Assembly (NCBI GenBank): GCA_903927975.1
Contig: CAIYPC010000646.1
Coordinates: 1 to 49,813 of the forward strand
Reading direction: 5' to 3'
From: an uncultured Bacteroidota bacterium
Lineage (GTDB): Bacteria; Bacteroidota; Bacteroidia; Chitinophagales; Chitinophagaceae
DNA: 49,813 nucleotides
This document shows positions 29,389 through 39,235 of this stretch, piece after piece. Position numbers and translations under genes: made by a program. Positions within the stretch are counted from its first letter, which is position 1. Every line of letters begins with the position of its first letter. A model generated the notes under the pieces. It was not told the DNA's origin. It did not search any database and saw only the letters and a list, made by a program, of their open reading frames with translations.

Positions 29389-30390
29389 GTGGAGAAATCG
29401 AATTTTGTAGATCAGATAAGAGTTTTTTGTAGAAGCGGTCATGGCGGCGCTGGCAGCAAGCATTTTATGAAAACGAAGTTCAATGCACTTGCTGGCCCTG
29501 ATGGTGGCGACGGTGGCCGTGGCGCTCATATCATTTTGCGTGGCAATAAACATTTGTGGACGCTGCTTCATCTTCGCTATTATAAAAACGTTCATGCGGA
29601 AAATGGAGAGAATGGAAGTGGCAGCAATTGCACTGGCCGTTCCGGAAAAGATATTATTATCGAAGTGCCGCTTGGCACCATTGCTCGTGATGAAGAAACA
29701 AATGTAAAAGAAGCTGAGCTTTTAGAAGATGGTCAGGAAATTATTTGGATAAAAGGCGGCCGCGGCGGATTGGGCAATGCACAATTCGCAACGCCGACAA
29801 ATCAGGCACCAGAACATGCGCAGCCCGGCGAACCGGGATCAGAAGGTTGGAAAGTATTGGAATTAAAAGTGCTTGCAGATGTAGGTCTGGTGGGCTTTCC
29901 CAATGCAGGCAAATCAACATTACTTTCTGTGATGACTGCTGCTACACCAAAAATTGCGGACTATGCTTTCACCACTATAACGCCACAGCTTGGCATGGTT
30001 GAATATCGCGATGGAAAAAGTTTTTGCATTGCTGATCTTCCCGGAATTATTGAAGGCGCTGCGGAAGGAAAAGGATTAGGCCATCGCTTTTTGCGCCACA
30101 TCGAGCGCAATCCCATTCTGCTATTTTTAATCCCTGCTGATAGCCAGGATCACAAAAAAGAATTTGAGATCCTGATCAATGAACTTGAAAAATATAATCC
30201 CGAATTGCTGCACAAACAATTTGTGATCGCTGTGAGCAAAAGTGATATGTTGGATGATGAACTAAAAGAAGCAATCGCCAAAGAATTGCCTGCGAACGTT
30301 CCGCATATATTCATTTCATCCATCACACAAAAAGGAATAAAATCATTAAAAGATTTGCTGTGGGCAACGTTGAGCGAAAGCAATGCGTAG
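29389..30390 (+). CDS. obgE: GTPase ObgE/CgtA (GTG start)
   Basis: [18 protein letters not shown] Obg domain; G motifs [13 protein letters not shown] and [27 protein letters not shown]. Confidence 0.97.
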   Translation: MEKSNFVDQIRVFCRSGHGGAGSKHFMKTKFNALAGPDGGDGGRGAHIILRGNKHLWTLLHLRYYKNVHAENGENGSGSNCTGRSGKDIIIEVPLGTIARDEETNVKEAELLEDGQEIIWIKGGRGGLGNAQFATPTNQAPEHAQPGEPGSEGWKVLELKVLADVGLVGFPNAGKSTLLSVMTAATPKIADYAFTTITPQLGMVEYRDGKSFCIADLPGIIEGAAEGKGLGHRFLRHIERNPILLFLIPADSQDHKKEFEILINELEKYNPELLHKQFVIAVSKSDMLDDELKEAIAKELPANVPHIFISSITQKGIKSLKDLLWATLSESNA

Positions 30391-30413
30391 TCAGTTGGCT
30401 GATTGGCTCCAAA

Positions 30414-30521
30414 GTTGAGTGAGTTGATAAGTTGAAAGGTAAGATCCCAACTTAAATCTTGAATGGATAAGCAATGAACATTTCAACTTATTCAACCTAT
30501 CAACATTTCAACTATTCAACC
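30414..30521. repeat. Hairpin repeat (GTTGAAA/ATTCAAC words)
   Basis: GTTGAGTGAGTTGATAAGTTGAAAGG / CATTTCAACTTATTCAACCTATCAACATTTCAACTATTCAACC. Confidence 0.8.
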
Positions 30522-30557
30522 TAAACAATTACGTTTGTCATCTAAATATTTTATTTT

Positions 30558-32726
30558 ATGAAGAAGATCATCATCGCGATTGCATTTTTAAGTTTTGGTT
30601 TTAAAAGCTTTGCTGATGAAGGCATGTGGCTGCCAATGTTGCTCGGCGAACAAGTATATGCCGACATGGTAAAGAAAGGCCTCAAGCTCACCAAAGAACA
30701 ATTGTACAGTATTAATAAAGCTTCTATTAAAGATGTTGTTATTATTTTCGGCGGTGGCTGCACCGGAGAAATTGTTAGCAACGAAGGATTGATTTTTACC
30801 AATCACCATTGTGGTTACGAAGCCATTACAGCAGCAAGCTCGATCGAACATAATTATTTGCATGATGGTTTTTATGCAAAGAGCAAGCAGGAAGAAATTC
30901 CTGCACAAGGTTTGTATGCAGATTTTTTGATCAAGATAGAAGATGTTACAAAAGAAGTGGAGGATTCTGTGAAAGGATTGAACGATGTTGAGAGAAGCGC
31001 TAAAGTGCAATCTGTGATTACGGCTATCAATGCCCGTTATTCTGATGAGTCAAAAAGCATTCTTGGAAAAGTGAGTGCACTGTTCAAAGGAAATCAATAC
31101 ATCGTTTTTGTGTATCAGCGCTATAATGATATACGCCTTGTTGGCGCTCCGCCTGAGAGCGTTGGCAAATTTGGTGGCGATACTGACAACTGGGAATGGC
31201 CGCGCCACACTGGGGATTTTTCTATTTTCCGTGTGTACATGAGCAAAGATGGAAAGCCTTCTAATTATTCTCCAGATGATGTTCCTTTAAAACCAAAATA
31301 TTTTTTGCCTATTTCTATTAAAGGTTTGAAAGATGGCGATTATGCAATGATCTATGGTTATCCCGGCGGAACCAATCGCTATGAAACCTCTTATGGCGTG
31401 AAACAAAAAATTGATATTGATAATCCATCGCTTGTTAACCTTCGTGATGTTAGGTTGAAGTTGATGTTCGAGCAAATGAAAAAAGATCCTGCAGTAAAAT
31501 TGCAGCTTGCCCCTGAATATGCAAGCGTTGCCAACTATTGGAAATTTTTTGATGGCGAAACAAAACAATTGATCAAATATCATATCTATGATCAGAAGAA
31601 ATCTGATGAAGAAAAGTTTCTGCAATGGGCTAAAGGAAAACCTGAATTTGAAAATATTTTTTCTGATTGGGCAAAAGCTTACGACACATGGCGACCTTAT
31701 TCCAAACAGCGAGTTTATCTTAATGAAGGAGTTTTCGGTTCTTCATTGATTGGTTTTGCATCTTCATTGCAACAAGTTGAAATTGCTTTGGTGAGACAAG
31801 GCGGTGGTGATATAAAAAAAATAATGGAGGAATTAAATGCTGAAAGAAAAAAATTCCTTGAAGCTGAAAACAAAATTTCAGATGAAGAAATTGTGGCAGC
31901 AACCACGATGATGTTCTATTCAGATATTGATAAGAACCAACACCCGATTGGCTTTTTCGAAAGCCTGAAAGGAAGCTTTGGCGATTTGAAAGATGAGAAC
32001 ACTTATAAAAAATATGCAGCGGCATTATTTAAGAACACGATGATTTTTGATGATTCAAAATGGAATGCTTTCAATGCAAACCCAGATGCAACTGTTTTGC
32101 AGAATGATCCTGCTTATGCGCACGTAAGTGCTTTCTTAAAAAACTGGCAGGGAAAATATTTTTCGTTTTCCAGACAGTTCAACATCACGAATAATAATTT
32201 AGGAAGATTATATATGAAAGGCATCATGCAAATGGATTCCAGAAAAATCCGTTATCCGGATGCAACTTTCACGATGCGCGTTTCTTATGGCAATGTAAAA
32301 TCATATAACCCGCGTGATGCCGTGCATTACGATTATGTGTGTACGATGAAGGGCGTTCTTGAAAAATATGTTCCAGGAGATTATGAATTTGATCTGCCGC
32401 CAAAATTGATTGAGCTCGCTAACAAAAAAGATTTCGGTCAATACATAGATAAGCAAAGAAATGATTTGGTCGTAACATTCATCACCACAAATGATATCAC
32501 TGGCGGAAATTCTGGATCGCCTGTTATTAATGCCAATGGCGAATTGATAGGGCTTGCATTTGATGGAAACTATGAAGCGCTAAGCCATAAAATTGCATTT
32601 GATGCCGTATATAACCGCACCATTTGTGTTGATATCCGTTACGTTCTTTGGTGCATCGATAAATTGGGCGGCGCATCAAATATTATCAATGAATTGAAAT
32701 TGGTGAAACAGGTCGCTACCAAATGA
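30558..32726 (+). CDS. S46 family dipeptidyl-peptidase (DPP7/DPP11 family)
   Basis: DEGMWLPMLL, GLIFTNHHCGYEAI, DNWEWPRHTGDFS, TGGNSGSPVINANGELIGLAFDGN. Confidence 0.95.
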   Translation: MKKIIIAIAFLSFGFKSFADEGMWLPMLLGEQVYADMVKKGLKLTKEQLYSINKASIKDVVIIFGGGCTGEIVSNEGLIFTNHHCGYEAITAASSIEHNYLHDGFYAKSKQEEIPAQGLYADFLIKIEDVTKEVEDSVKGLNDVERSAKVQSVITAINARYSDESKSILGKVSALFKGNQYIVFVYQRYNDIRLVGAPPESVGKFGGDTDNWEWPRHTGDFSIFRVYMSKDGKPSNYSPDDVPLKPKYFLPISIKGLKDGDYAMIYGYPGGTNRYETSYGVKQKIDIDNPSLVNLRDVRLKLMFEQMKKDPAVKLQLAPEYASVANYWKFFDGETKQLIKYHIYDQKKSDEEKFLQWAKGKPEFENIFSDWAKAYDTWRPYSKQRVYLNEGVFGSSLIGFASSLQQVEIALVRQGGGDIKKIMEELNAERKKFLEAENKISDEEIVAATTMMFYSDIDKNQHPIGFFESLKGSFGDLKDENTYKKYAAALFKNTMIFDDSKWNAFNANPDATVLQNDPAYAHVSAFLKNWQGKYFSFSRQFNITNNNLGRLYMKGIMQMDSRKIRYPDATFTMRVSYGNVKSYNPRDAVHYDYVCTMKGVLEKYVPGDYEFDLPPKLIELANKKDFGQYIDKQRNDLVVTFITTNDITGGNSGSPVINANGELIGLAFDGNYEALSHKIAFDAVYNRTICVDIRYVLWCIDKLGGASNIINELKLVKQVATK

Positions 32727-32909
32727 TAGAAATCAGAAGTCCTAAAGATTTTATTAAGTGATATGAATCAGCAAAATTAATCTGGTATTACTTTCACTAT
32801 TACCAATGAAAGAACAGACAAGAGTTCTGATTGAACAGCTACTGATTTGTGTTATTGCCCGTCAGATTTCGATCATCTTATAATTCGAAAAACTTCTTAT
32901 TTTTATATC

Positions 32910-33134
32910 ATGCAAGTAAAAGTTGATATAGAATTTAATCAATTGTTGAAAATTGTAAAGACTTTACCTTCAAAACAATTAAAGCAGTTGAAACTAGAAA
33001 TTGAAAAAGAAACCCAAGACAACAAAACAATTGATCTGGAAGCTTTGCTTTTGAATGGGCCGACTGCCACAAAAAAACAATTGGACATTATTACTAAAAA
33101 CAGGAAAACCATCAACCAATGGCGGACAAAATAA
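32910..33134 (+). CDS. VapB-like antitoxin
   Basis: Small Lys-rich ORF overlapping the PIN-domain gene by 16 nt. Confidence 0.7.
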   Translation: MQVKVDIEFNQLLKIVKTLPSKQLKQLKLEIEKETQDNKTIDLEALLLNGPTATKKQLDIITKNRKTINQWRTK

Positions 33135-33508
33135 TATTGGTTGACACTTCTGTTCTTATTGACTATTACCGAAAGACTGACAAAGAAAAAACTATTTGGT
33201 TATCTTTTGTGCGACGAGGATATTCTTTTGCAATTTCTGTGGTGACAAAATACGAAATATACTTTGGGGCAACGCCAAGTCAACTTATTTTTTGGAACAG
33301 TATTTTACAAACCGTTACTGTTATTTCCCTCGATGAAACATCTATAGATACAGCCGTTATACTAAATGATAATTTGAAAAAGAAAAGAAAACAGATCGAC
33401 ATTGCAGATTTATTCATTGCAGCAACAGCGGTTACACATCATCTCCCTTTAGCAACACTCAATAAGAAGCATTTTGAACGTGTTGACACGCTTAACCTCA
33501 TAGAATAA
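33119..33508 (+). CDS. VapC-type PIN-domain ribonuclease toxin
   Basis: ILVDTSVLIDYY, VVTKYEIYFGA, DIADLFIAATAVTHHLPLATLNKKHFERV. Confidence 0.92.
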   Translation: MADKIILVDTSVLIDYYRKTDKEKTIWLSFVRRGYSFAISVVTKYEIYFGATPSQLIFWNSILQTVTVISLDETSIDTAVILNDNLKKKRKQIDIADLFIAATAVTHHLPLATLNKKHFERVDTLNLIE

Positions 33509-33527
33509 CGCGAGTCACCGCTTGCGG

Positions 33528-33604
33528 TTTGGCGCATCGATAAATTGGGCGGCGCATCAAACATTATCAACGAATTGAAATTAGTGAAAGCAGTTGCAAA
33601 ATGA
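33528..33604 (+). pseudogene. Duplicate 3' tail of the S46 peptidase gene
   Basis: Encodes WRIDKLGGASNIINELKLVKAVAK*, parallel to WCIDKLGGASNIINELKLVKQVATK* at the end of 30558-32726. Confidence 0.9.
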
Positions 33605-33642
33605 TTTTGGAAATCGATTTGAAAATTTATTACTAAAAATAA

Positions 33643-33672
33643 AAAAGCCCCTCAAAAGTTTTGCGGGGCTTT
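33643..33672. terminator. Intrinsic terminator
   Basis: AAAAGCCCC-tcaaaagttttgc-GGGGCTTT. Confidence 0.85.
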
Positions 33673-33691
33673 CAAATTATTAAGAGAAAAA

Positions 33692-34240
33692 TTAATTATT
33701 GCTACTGGCTTTTGCGGTGGTTGTATTAAGCGCTTTTTTCAAAGTGCTGTAATCAATTGCTTTAAGCTGATTTTTTGTATAGTTTTTGAGTATGCTATTT
33801 CCTGCAAGTACAACACCAGGGATAGCAATATATCTCACGCTCCAACCAGCTTGAGATAAGTCTATTCCGTAAGAATCCAAAGTAACTGTTCCTACGCCAT
33901 AGTACACATCTAAAAATGAAGAAAAATCTGATACATCGGACACTGTACCGTCACTCAATTCAATGTAAGCAATTACTACTCCTTGATCAAGTATTGTTTG
34001 AGTAATTGCAGATGCGGGAACTATTTGCTCATAAACACTATCATTATTTCCATCTAGACCAGCAAAAGGGGTGTTTATTGCAGTCCAGTTTGAATAATAT
34101 ACACTATCGGGTCCAGCAGCTCCTGCTGCTCCGGTAGCTCCGGTAGCACCAGCAGGACCGGTATCTCCTTTTTTACTACAACCAACTATCGCCATAGAAA
34201 GGCCAATAAAAATAAATGCTAGCAATTTTAATTTTTTCAT
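33692..34240 (-). CDS. Lipoprotein with short collagen-like repeat
   Basis: Lipobox IVGCSKKG, then GDTGPAGATGATGAAGAAGPD. Confidence 0.8.
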   Translation of the reverse strand: MKKLKLLAFIFIGLSMAIVGCSKKGDTGPAGATGATGAAGAAGPDSVYYSNWTAINTPFAGLDGNNDSVYEQIVPASAITQTILDQGVVIAYIELSDGTVSDVSDFSSFLDVYYGVGTVTLDSYGIDLSQAGWSVRYIAIPGVVLAGNSILKNYTKNQLKAIDYSTLKKALNTTTAKASSNN

Positions 34241-34386
34241 GATTTTCTGAATTTAATTTTAAACAGGTGATATTAATACTATACGTGTTCTTCGGCGTTA
34301 GGGTTTATTCAAATGGCAAGAAATTTAAAATTCCTTTTGAGGTTATTTACAAATATAAAGAGCAAATAGAAATGAGCGAGAAATTA

Positions 34387-34491
34387 ATTTCCAGTTTTGA
34401 GTTTTCAATTTCCAGCCCTCCATTCGAAATTGCATTGTGAATTTAGAGCAACTAATCTTTCGCCAGAATTGAGAGCTAAAAACTAGAATTT
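34387..34491. repeat. Hairpin-type repeat (CCAGTTTTGAGTTTTCAATTTCCAG words)
   Basis: Left arm 34387-34415, right arm 34465-34491 (agaattgagagctaaaaactagaattt). Confidence 0.65.
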
Positions 34492-34858
34492 AAACAACAT
34501 TTTTCCCAAATGGCATAAAAGAAAGCTCCATCAATTTAAGATGTTGACGGGCAAAAGGAATGCCGATGATTGTAATAAATAATATTGCTGCAAACACAAG
34601 ATGAACAATTGCTGTATAAAACCCGCCACAAATCAGCCAGATGATGTTACAAAAAAGGGAAAGACATCCAACACCTCTGCCAGATGAAACTACTTTTTTT
34701 CCAAATGGCCAAAACATCAACCCAGCAATTTTAAAGCATTGCAAACCCCATGGAATGCCAACTATTGTAAGGCATAATACGAAGCCACCGAATATATAAC
34801 CGAGCGCTGCAAGAAAGCCTCCAAAAATTAGCCAGATGATATTGCCGAAGAAATTCAT
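34490..34858 (-). CDS. YccF domain membrane protein
   Basis: NIIWLIFGGFLAALGYIFGGFVLCLTIVGIPWGLQCFKIAGLMFWPFGKKVV, duplicated YccF motif. Confidence 0.9.
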   Translation of the reverse strand: MNFFGNIIWLIFGGFLAALGYIFGGFVLCLTIVGIPWGLQCFKIAGLMFWPFGKKVVSSGRGVGCLSLFCNIIWLICGGFYTAIVHLVFAAILFITIIGIPFARQHLKLMELSFMPFGKNVV

Positions 34859-34874
34859 GATGTGAAAATATGCA

Positions 34875-34974
34875 AGTTACCAGTTTTCAGTTGCCAGTTC
34901 CTTTAAAGCATCAGTTATTATAAATTCATAATGCGATTTCGAATTAAGAACTGGAATATTGGTAACTAGAAACT
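34875..34974. repeat. Hairpin-type repeat (CCAGTT/AACTGG words)
   Basis: AGTTACCAGTTTTCAGTTGCCAGTTCCTT / AAGAACTGGAATATTGGTAACTAGAAACT. Confidence 0.7.
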
Positions 34975-35065
34975 CTCTTCGCGCCGTTGCGCCTTTGCGA
35001 GACATCCTTCAAAAAAAAAGAGCCTCAAAAAATTGAAGCTCTAAAAAAATAATTAGAAAATTAGC

Positions 35066-35407
35066 TTAGTACCTGTTGCTTCTGCTGAAGTTGCCGCCAC
35101 TGCTGCTTCTTTTCTGAAATCCGCCGCCACCGCCGCGATTTCCACCGCCGCCATTGCTGCGCTCTTCTCTTGGCTTAGCAACTGACACGCCGATGTTACG
35201 ACCGTCAACTGATGCGCCATCCAATTCCTGGATTGCTTTTTGAGCTGCCGCATCATCTGGCATTTCCACAAATGCAAAGCCACGTGATTTGTTCGTGAAT
35301 TTGTCTTGAATTACTTTGGCAGAAGTTACTTCTCCGTACTCTGCAAAATACTCTTGTAAGTCTTCGTCTCTGACGTTGAAACTTAAGTTCGAAACGTAAA
35401 TGTTCAT
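35066..35407 (-). CDS. RRM-type RNA-binding protein with Gly-rich tail
   Basis: RNP motifs IYVSNLSF and KSRGFAFVEM; C-terminal GGGGNRGGGGGFQKRSSSGG. Confidence 0.95.
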   Translation of the reverse strand: MNIYVSNLSFNVRDEDLQEYFAEYGEVTSAKVIQDKFTNKSRGFAFVEMPDDAAAQKAIQELDGASVDGRNIGVSVAKPREERSNGGGGNRGGGGGFQKRSSSGGNFSRSNRY

Positions 35408-35726
35408 GTTAAAATTAACTGGTTAAAAAAAATATTAAAGCTGAATAAAAAGCAGAATAGAGAAAACTAACGATTACACGGACTGAATAGCGGAAATTAT
35501 TGTTCACTTACTAAATGCTGTCTAAACTCAACTGAGGCACAAAGATAATCCTTTTGCTGATATTATCTAATGTTGATAGATTGATAACAAAAAATAACAA
35601 TTGCGTCATAAATAATTTTATATCCGAAAATCAAGATAGAGAATTTGATAAAACAATTATTTAATCATGCTGAATTGCAATTATCCAACAAAATTAGATC
35701 ACACTTTTTAATCCTAATAATTCATT

Positions 35727-36986
35727 TTACTCACTAATAGCAGTTGCATTTGTGTCTTGCTGCACATTGGGTTTCAAATGACTTGTTCTTAAAGAAAAAT
35801 AAGCAATCACACAGCTAATGCACATTAAAATCCCTCCAAGCAAAAAAGGCGCGCCAGGAAATAAAAACGGAGCTTTTTTACTTGTAAAATAAGTAAACAA
35901 GCTTGTCATTAATAACGGCCCAACAACTGAAGTCGCAGCCATTAAGCTTGTAAGCCCGCCTTGCAATTCGCCTTGTTCATTGCGCGGAACATTACCCGAC
36001 ATGGTTGATTGTAATGATGGCCCTGCAATTCCCCCCATACAATATGGAATCAGAAAAACAAACATCATCCAGCTTTGATTAGCAAGAGTGAAAAGCAGCA
36101 TTCCCACTGCGTATAAACCAAGCCCTATATAAATGCTTCGTTCAGTGCCAATTTTTGGAGTGATAATCCTTATCAATCCAACCTGGACCACTGCAATCAA
36201 GGCTCCGACCAATGTAAGAGAAAGCCCTACCATCCCCACGCTCCAATGAAAACGATAAATAGTAAAATAAGCCCAATTACTTTGTACTGCATGGGCAGCA
36301 AGATAAATCAAAGTTATTGAGACAATCAGCCCGCTTATCGCAGGATATTTTTTCAGTTGCACCAATGTTCCTACCGGGTTTGCTCTTTTCCATTCAAATT
36401 CTCTCCTGTGATCAGTACTTAAAGATTCAGGTAAAACAAAATAGCCATAAAGCCAGTTGATAAGGGTTAAAATAGCAGCAACAAAAAAAGGAGCACGCAA
36501 ACCATATTCACCTAATAAGCCGCCAATTGCCGGACCAATAATAAAACCAAGGCCAAATGCGCCTCCCACCATGCCAAAATTTTTCGCTCTGTTTTCAGCA
36601 GTACTTATGTCTGCAATGTAAGCAGAGGCTGTCGTAAAACTCGCTCCGGTGATCCCTGCAACAACTCGCCCAATAAAAAGCCATCCATAGCTTGGCGCAA
36701 AACAAAGAAATAAGTAATCGACCCCAAATCCGAACAATGAAAAAAGAATGATTGACCTGCGACCATATTTATCGCTCAGGTTCCCGATGATCGGAGCGCA
36801 TAAAAACTGCATAATGGCATACGTCGCTAATAATATGCCGCCAGATTCGCTTGCCAGATTGATAGGTATATGCTTCAATTGCGCAATCAACGGAGCCATC
36901 ACAGGTATGATGAGCCCAAACCCAATCGAGTCAATCAATATCGTAATGAAAATAAAGCCTATTGCGGCAGAGCGGGATTTTTGCAT
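35727..36986 (-). CDS. MFS efflux transporter (TCR/Tet-like)
   Basis: [72 protein letters not shown]. Confidence 0.88.
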   Translation of the reverse strand: MQKSRSAAIGFIFITILIDSIGFGLIIPVMAPLIAQLKHIPINLASESGGILLATYAIMQFLCAPIIGNLSDKYGRRSIILFSLFGFGVDYLFLCFAPSYGWLFIGRVVAGITGASFTTASAYIADISTAENRAKNFGMVGGAFGLGFIIGPAIGGLLGEYGLRAPFFVAAILTLINWLYGYFVLPESLSTDHRREFEWKRANPVGTLVQLKKYPAISGLIVSITLIYLAAHAVQSNWAYFTIYRFHWSVGMVGLSLTLVGALIAVVQVGLIRIITPKIGTERSIYIGLGLYAVGMLLFTLANQSWMMFVFLIPYCMGGIAGPSLQSTMSGNVPRNEQGELQGGLTSLMAATSVVGPLLMTSLFTYFTSKKAPFLFPGAPFLLGGILMCISCVIAYFSLRTSHLKPNVQQDTNATAISE

Positions 36987-37077
36987 AAGCAGAAATTTGT
37001 TTTATCAGAGATAAATATAGCCCAGAAAGAAAACTTTTTTCAGGAAAAGATTACAAACGATATAATATCATGATTAA

Positions 37078-38067
37078 TTAATCAGCATCGTAATGTATTC
37101 CCGCAGATGCACGGATCCTGTCGAGCGTTTCCATAATTAGCAGTGTATCCGCATGTGTCATCACCGGGCTTTCGGTTAGGCCTTGCCGTAAGCACTCGCA
37201 CACATGCCTTGTTTCAAATTGATATCCAAAGCCCGGCTCAGAATGATGAGGGATAATCTGCTTGTCAATTCTTCCCGGATAAAATTCTATATGAGATGTT
37301 GTTGGATTATAAAACCTGGGCGTCAATCTTATTCTCGCCTTATTTCCATTGATATCTGCTTCCGTGGCAAGGTTCGATAAAAACGTAGAAAACAATTGTG
37401 CAATTTTTCCATCTTTATAACGAAATGTTGCGGCGCATTGCTCATCAACGCCAGTGCTTGCCGGCTTCATGCTTGCTTCAACAATATCAGGTCTTCCTAA
37501 AACTGACAGCACCATAAACACATTGTAAACCCCAATATCAAGCACGGTGCCGCCGCCGAGCGCAGGCTCATATAATCTGTTTGAAAAAGGAGCTTCTGGC
37601 TTAAAGCCAAAATGTACCAACACGCTTTGTATTTCACCAAGCTCACCATTTTTGATCATTTTCTGAACAAGCTGATGTTGCGGGGTAAATTTCGACCACA
37701 ATGCTTCCATTAAAAACACATTTTCTTTTCTTGCGGTTTCAATCATTTCATTTGCTTGCTTGCTATTGATTGCAAAAGCTTTTTCGCAAAGCACTGCTCT
37801 TTTGTGTTGAAGACAAATCATCACATGCTCATGATGAAGTCCATGCGGAGATGCCACATAAATAATATCCACTTCATCATCATTCACTAACGATCCATAA
37901 CTGCCATGGCTATGTGGGATGCCGAATTCTTTGGAGAATGCATCTGCAACAGACTGGCTTCGCGATCCCGCTGCTATCAATTCAGCACCTTACACATATT
38001 GAAGATCGAATGCAAACTTTTTGGCAATATGTCCACACCCTAAAATGCCCCAGCGTATTTTTTTCAT
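37078..38067 (-). pseudogene. Gfo/Idh/MocA family oxidoreductase interrupted by an in-frame TAA
   Basis: Reading from ATG 38067: MKKIRWGILGCGHIAKKFAFDLQYV*GAELIAAGSRSQSV...; the rest of the ORF is intact (37078-37980 in the track). Confidence 0.88.
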
Positions 38068-38270
38068 ATCGTTAGCGTTGGTGAATAACTATTTTCGTAA
38101 CAATATTAATTCATTCATAAAAAAATTACTGATAAAATAAAAAAGGTTTGATAAATTTAGAAGCTGATTCATTCATCAGTAATATACCTTGAAGTTCAAA
38201 GAATATATAAAGTAATCTTTTTTAATGAACAAAGGGCTGATGATTTATAGCAAACCATAAAAAAATCTTC

Positions 38271-38678
38271 ATGACACACATCAAGAAACTATCTGCTGCA
38301 TTTGCTTTTATTGCTATTATTATTGTTGGGGTTGCAGCAACCACGCCACCGGATGAGCCAAAACATAAAAATTTAAAAGTTTTGCCGAAAGACATTAGCC
38401 ATGAAGATCTAGACAAAGTGATGGACAATTTCAAAGAAGCATTGGGAGTGAAATGCAATTTTTGCCATGCTCCTTCAAAAGATTCAACAAACCATCACCT
38501 TGATTTTGCAAGCGATGACAAGCCGGAAAAAAACATTGCACGCCGCATGATGAAGATGACCGCTAAAATCAATAAGAAATTTTTTAGCTATAGCAAAAAT
38601 GAAGCAGGCGAAGCAGAACCAGTGGTAACCTGTATTACATGCCATAGAGGAAGTCCTCATCCAGAAAGCAAGAAATGA
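38271..38678 (+). CDS. Di-heme c-type cytochrome (reaction-centre cytochrome c-like)
   Basis: Signal anchor; CNFCH and CITCH heme motifs. Confidence 0.85.
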   Translation: MTHIKKLSAAFAFIAIIIVGVAATTPPDEPKHKNLKVLPKDISHEDLDKVMDNFKEALGVKCNFCHAPSKDSTNHHLDFASDDKPEKNIARRMMKMTAKINKKFFSYSKNEAGEAEPVVTCITCHRGSPHPESKK

Positions 38679-38703
38679 TTTATGAAAATATAAATCACAG
38701 CCT

Positions 38704-39120
38704 ATGAAATTGATTTCCTACAAAAAAATTTTTGCGATATTTGGCTTGTCTGCGTTTGTTGTTGTCGGCATCTCAGCCACCAAAAAGCCAGAGGATGACA
38801 AACCCCATAAAAATCTGAAAGTTTTATCAAAAGACATTAGTGACGATCAATTAGAAACTGTGATGTACAGCTTTGAGCGACAGTTGGGCGTAACCTGTTT
38901 GTATTGTCATGTCAGCACAAAAAACATTACACCTCAGCGGGTCGATTTTGCAAGCGATGAAAAGCCAGAAAAAAAGATCGCGAGAGAGATGTTGAAGATG
39001 ACCCTCAAAATCAACAAAAAATATTTCAATACCAATGTTGATAGAAAAGTGAATGAGGTCAAACCTATTGTTTGGTGCAAGACATGTCATCGCGGCTATC
39101 CCGTCCCAAACGTAAAATAA
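38704..39120 (+). CDS. Di-heme c-type cytochrome, tandem paralogue
   Basis: CLYCH and CKTCH; HKNLKVLSKDISDDQLETVM parallels HKNLKVLPKDISHEDLDKVM. Confidence 0.85.
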   Translation: MKLISYKKIFAIFGLSAFVVVGISATKKPEDDKPHKNLKVLSKDISDDQLETVMYSFERQLGVTCLYCHVSTKNITPQRVDFASDEKPEKKIAREMLKMTLKINKKYFNTNVDRKVNEVKPIVWCKTCHRGYPVPNVK

Positions 39121-39136
39121 TAACAGTTTTCAAGTA

Positions 39137-39210
39137 TTATACTTCTAAAATGTAAGAACGAGTGATTGTTTATTATAACAGTTCCTCGTTCTTACATCTT
39201 GGAAGTATAA
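39137..39210. terminator. Long hairpin between convergent genes
   Basis: TTATACTTCTAAAATGTAAGAACGAG (39137-39162) versus CTCGTTCTTACATCTTGGAAGTATAA (39185-39210); 24/26 complementary. Confidence 0.75.
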
Positions 39211-39235
39211 AATTCATCCTGCAACGTCAGTGTTT

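Noticed and set aside
32647-33604. Transposon/integron at the vapBC locus
   Set aside because: No transposase, integrase, attC-like site or short terminal inverted repeats seen; only the duplicated gene tail is reported.
33692-34240. Collagen-like structural protein
   Set aside because: Only about five GXX triplets; best described as a lipoprotein with a short collagen-like segment.
35408-35547. Long 5' leader of the RRM gene with TATCTTTG at 35547-35540 (minus)
   Set aside because: A long UTR is plausible, but I found no convincing conserved structure or matching -33 element.
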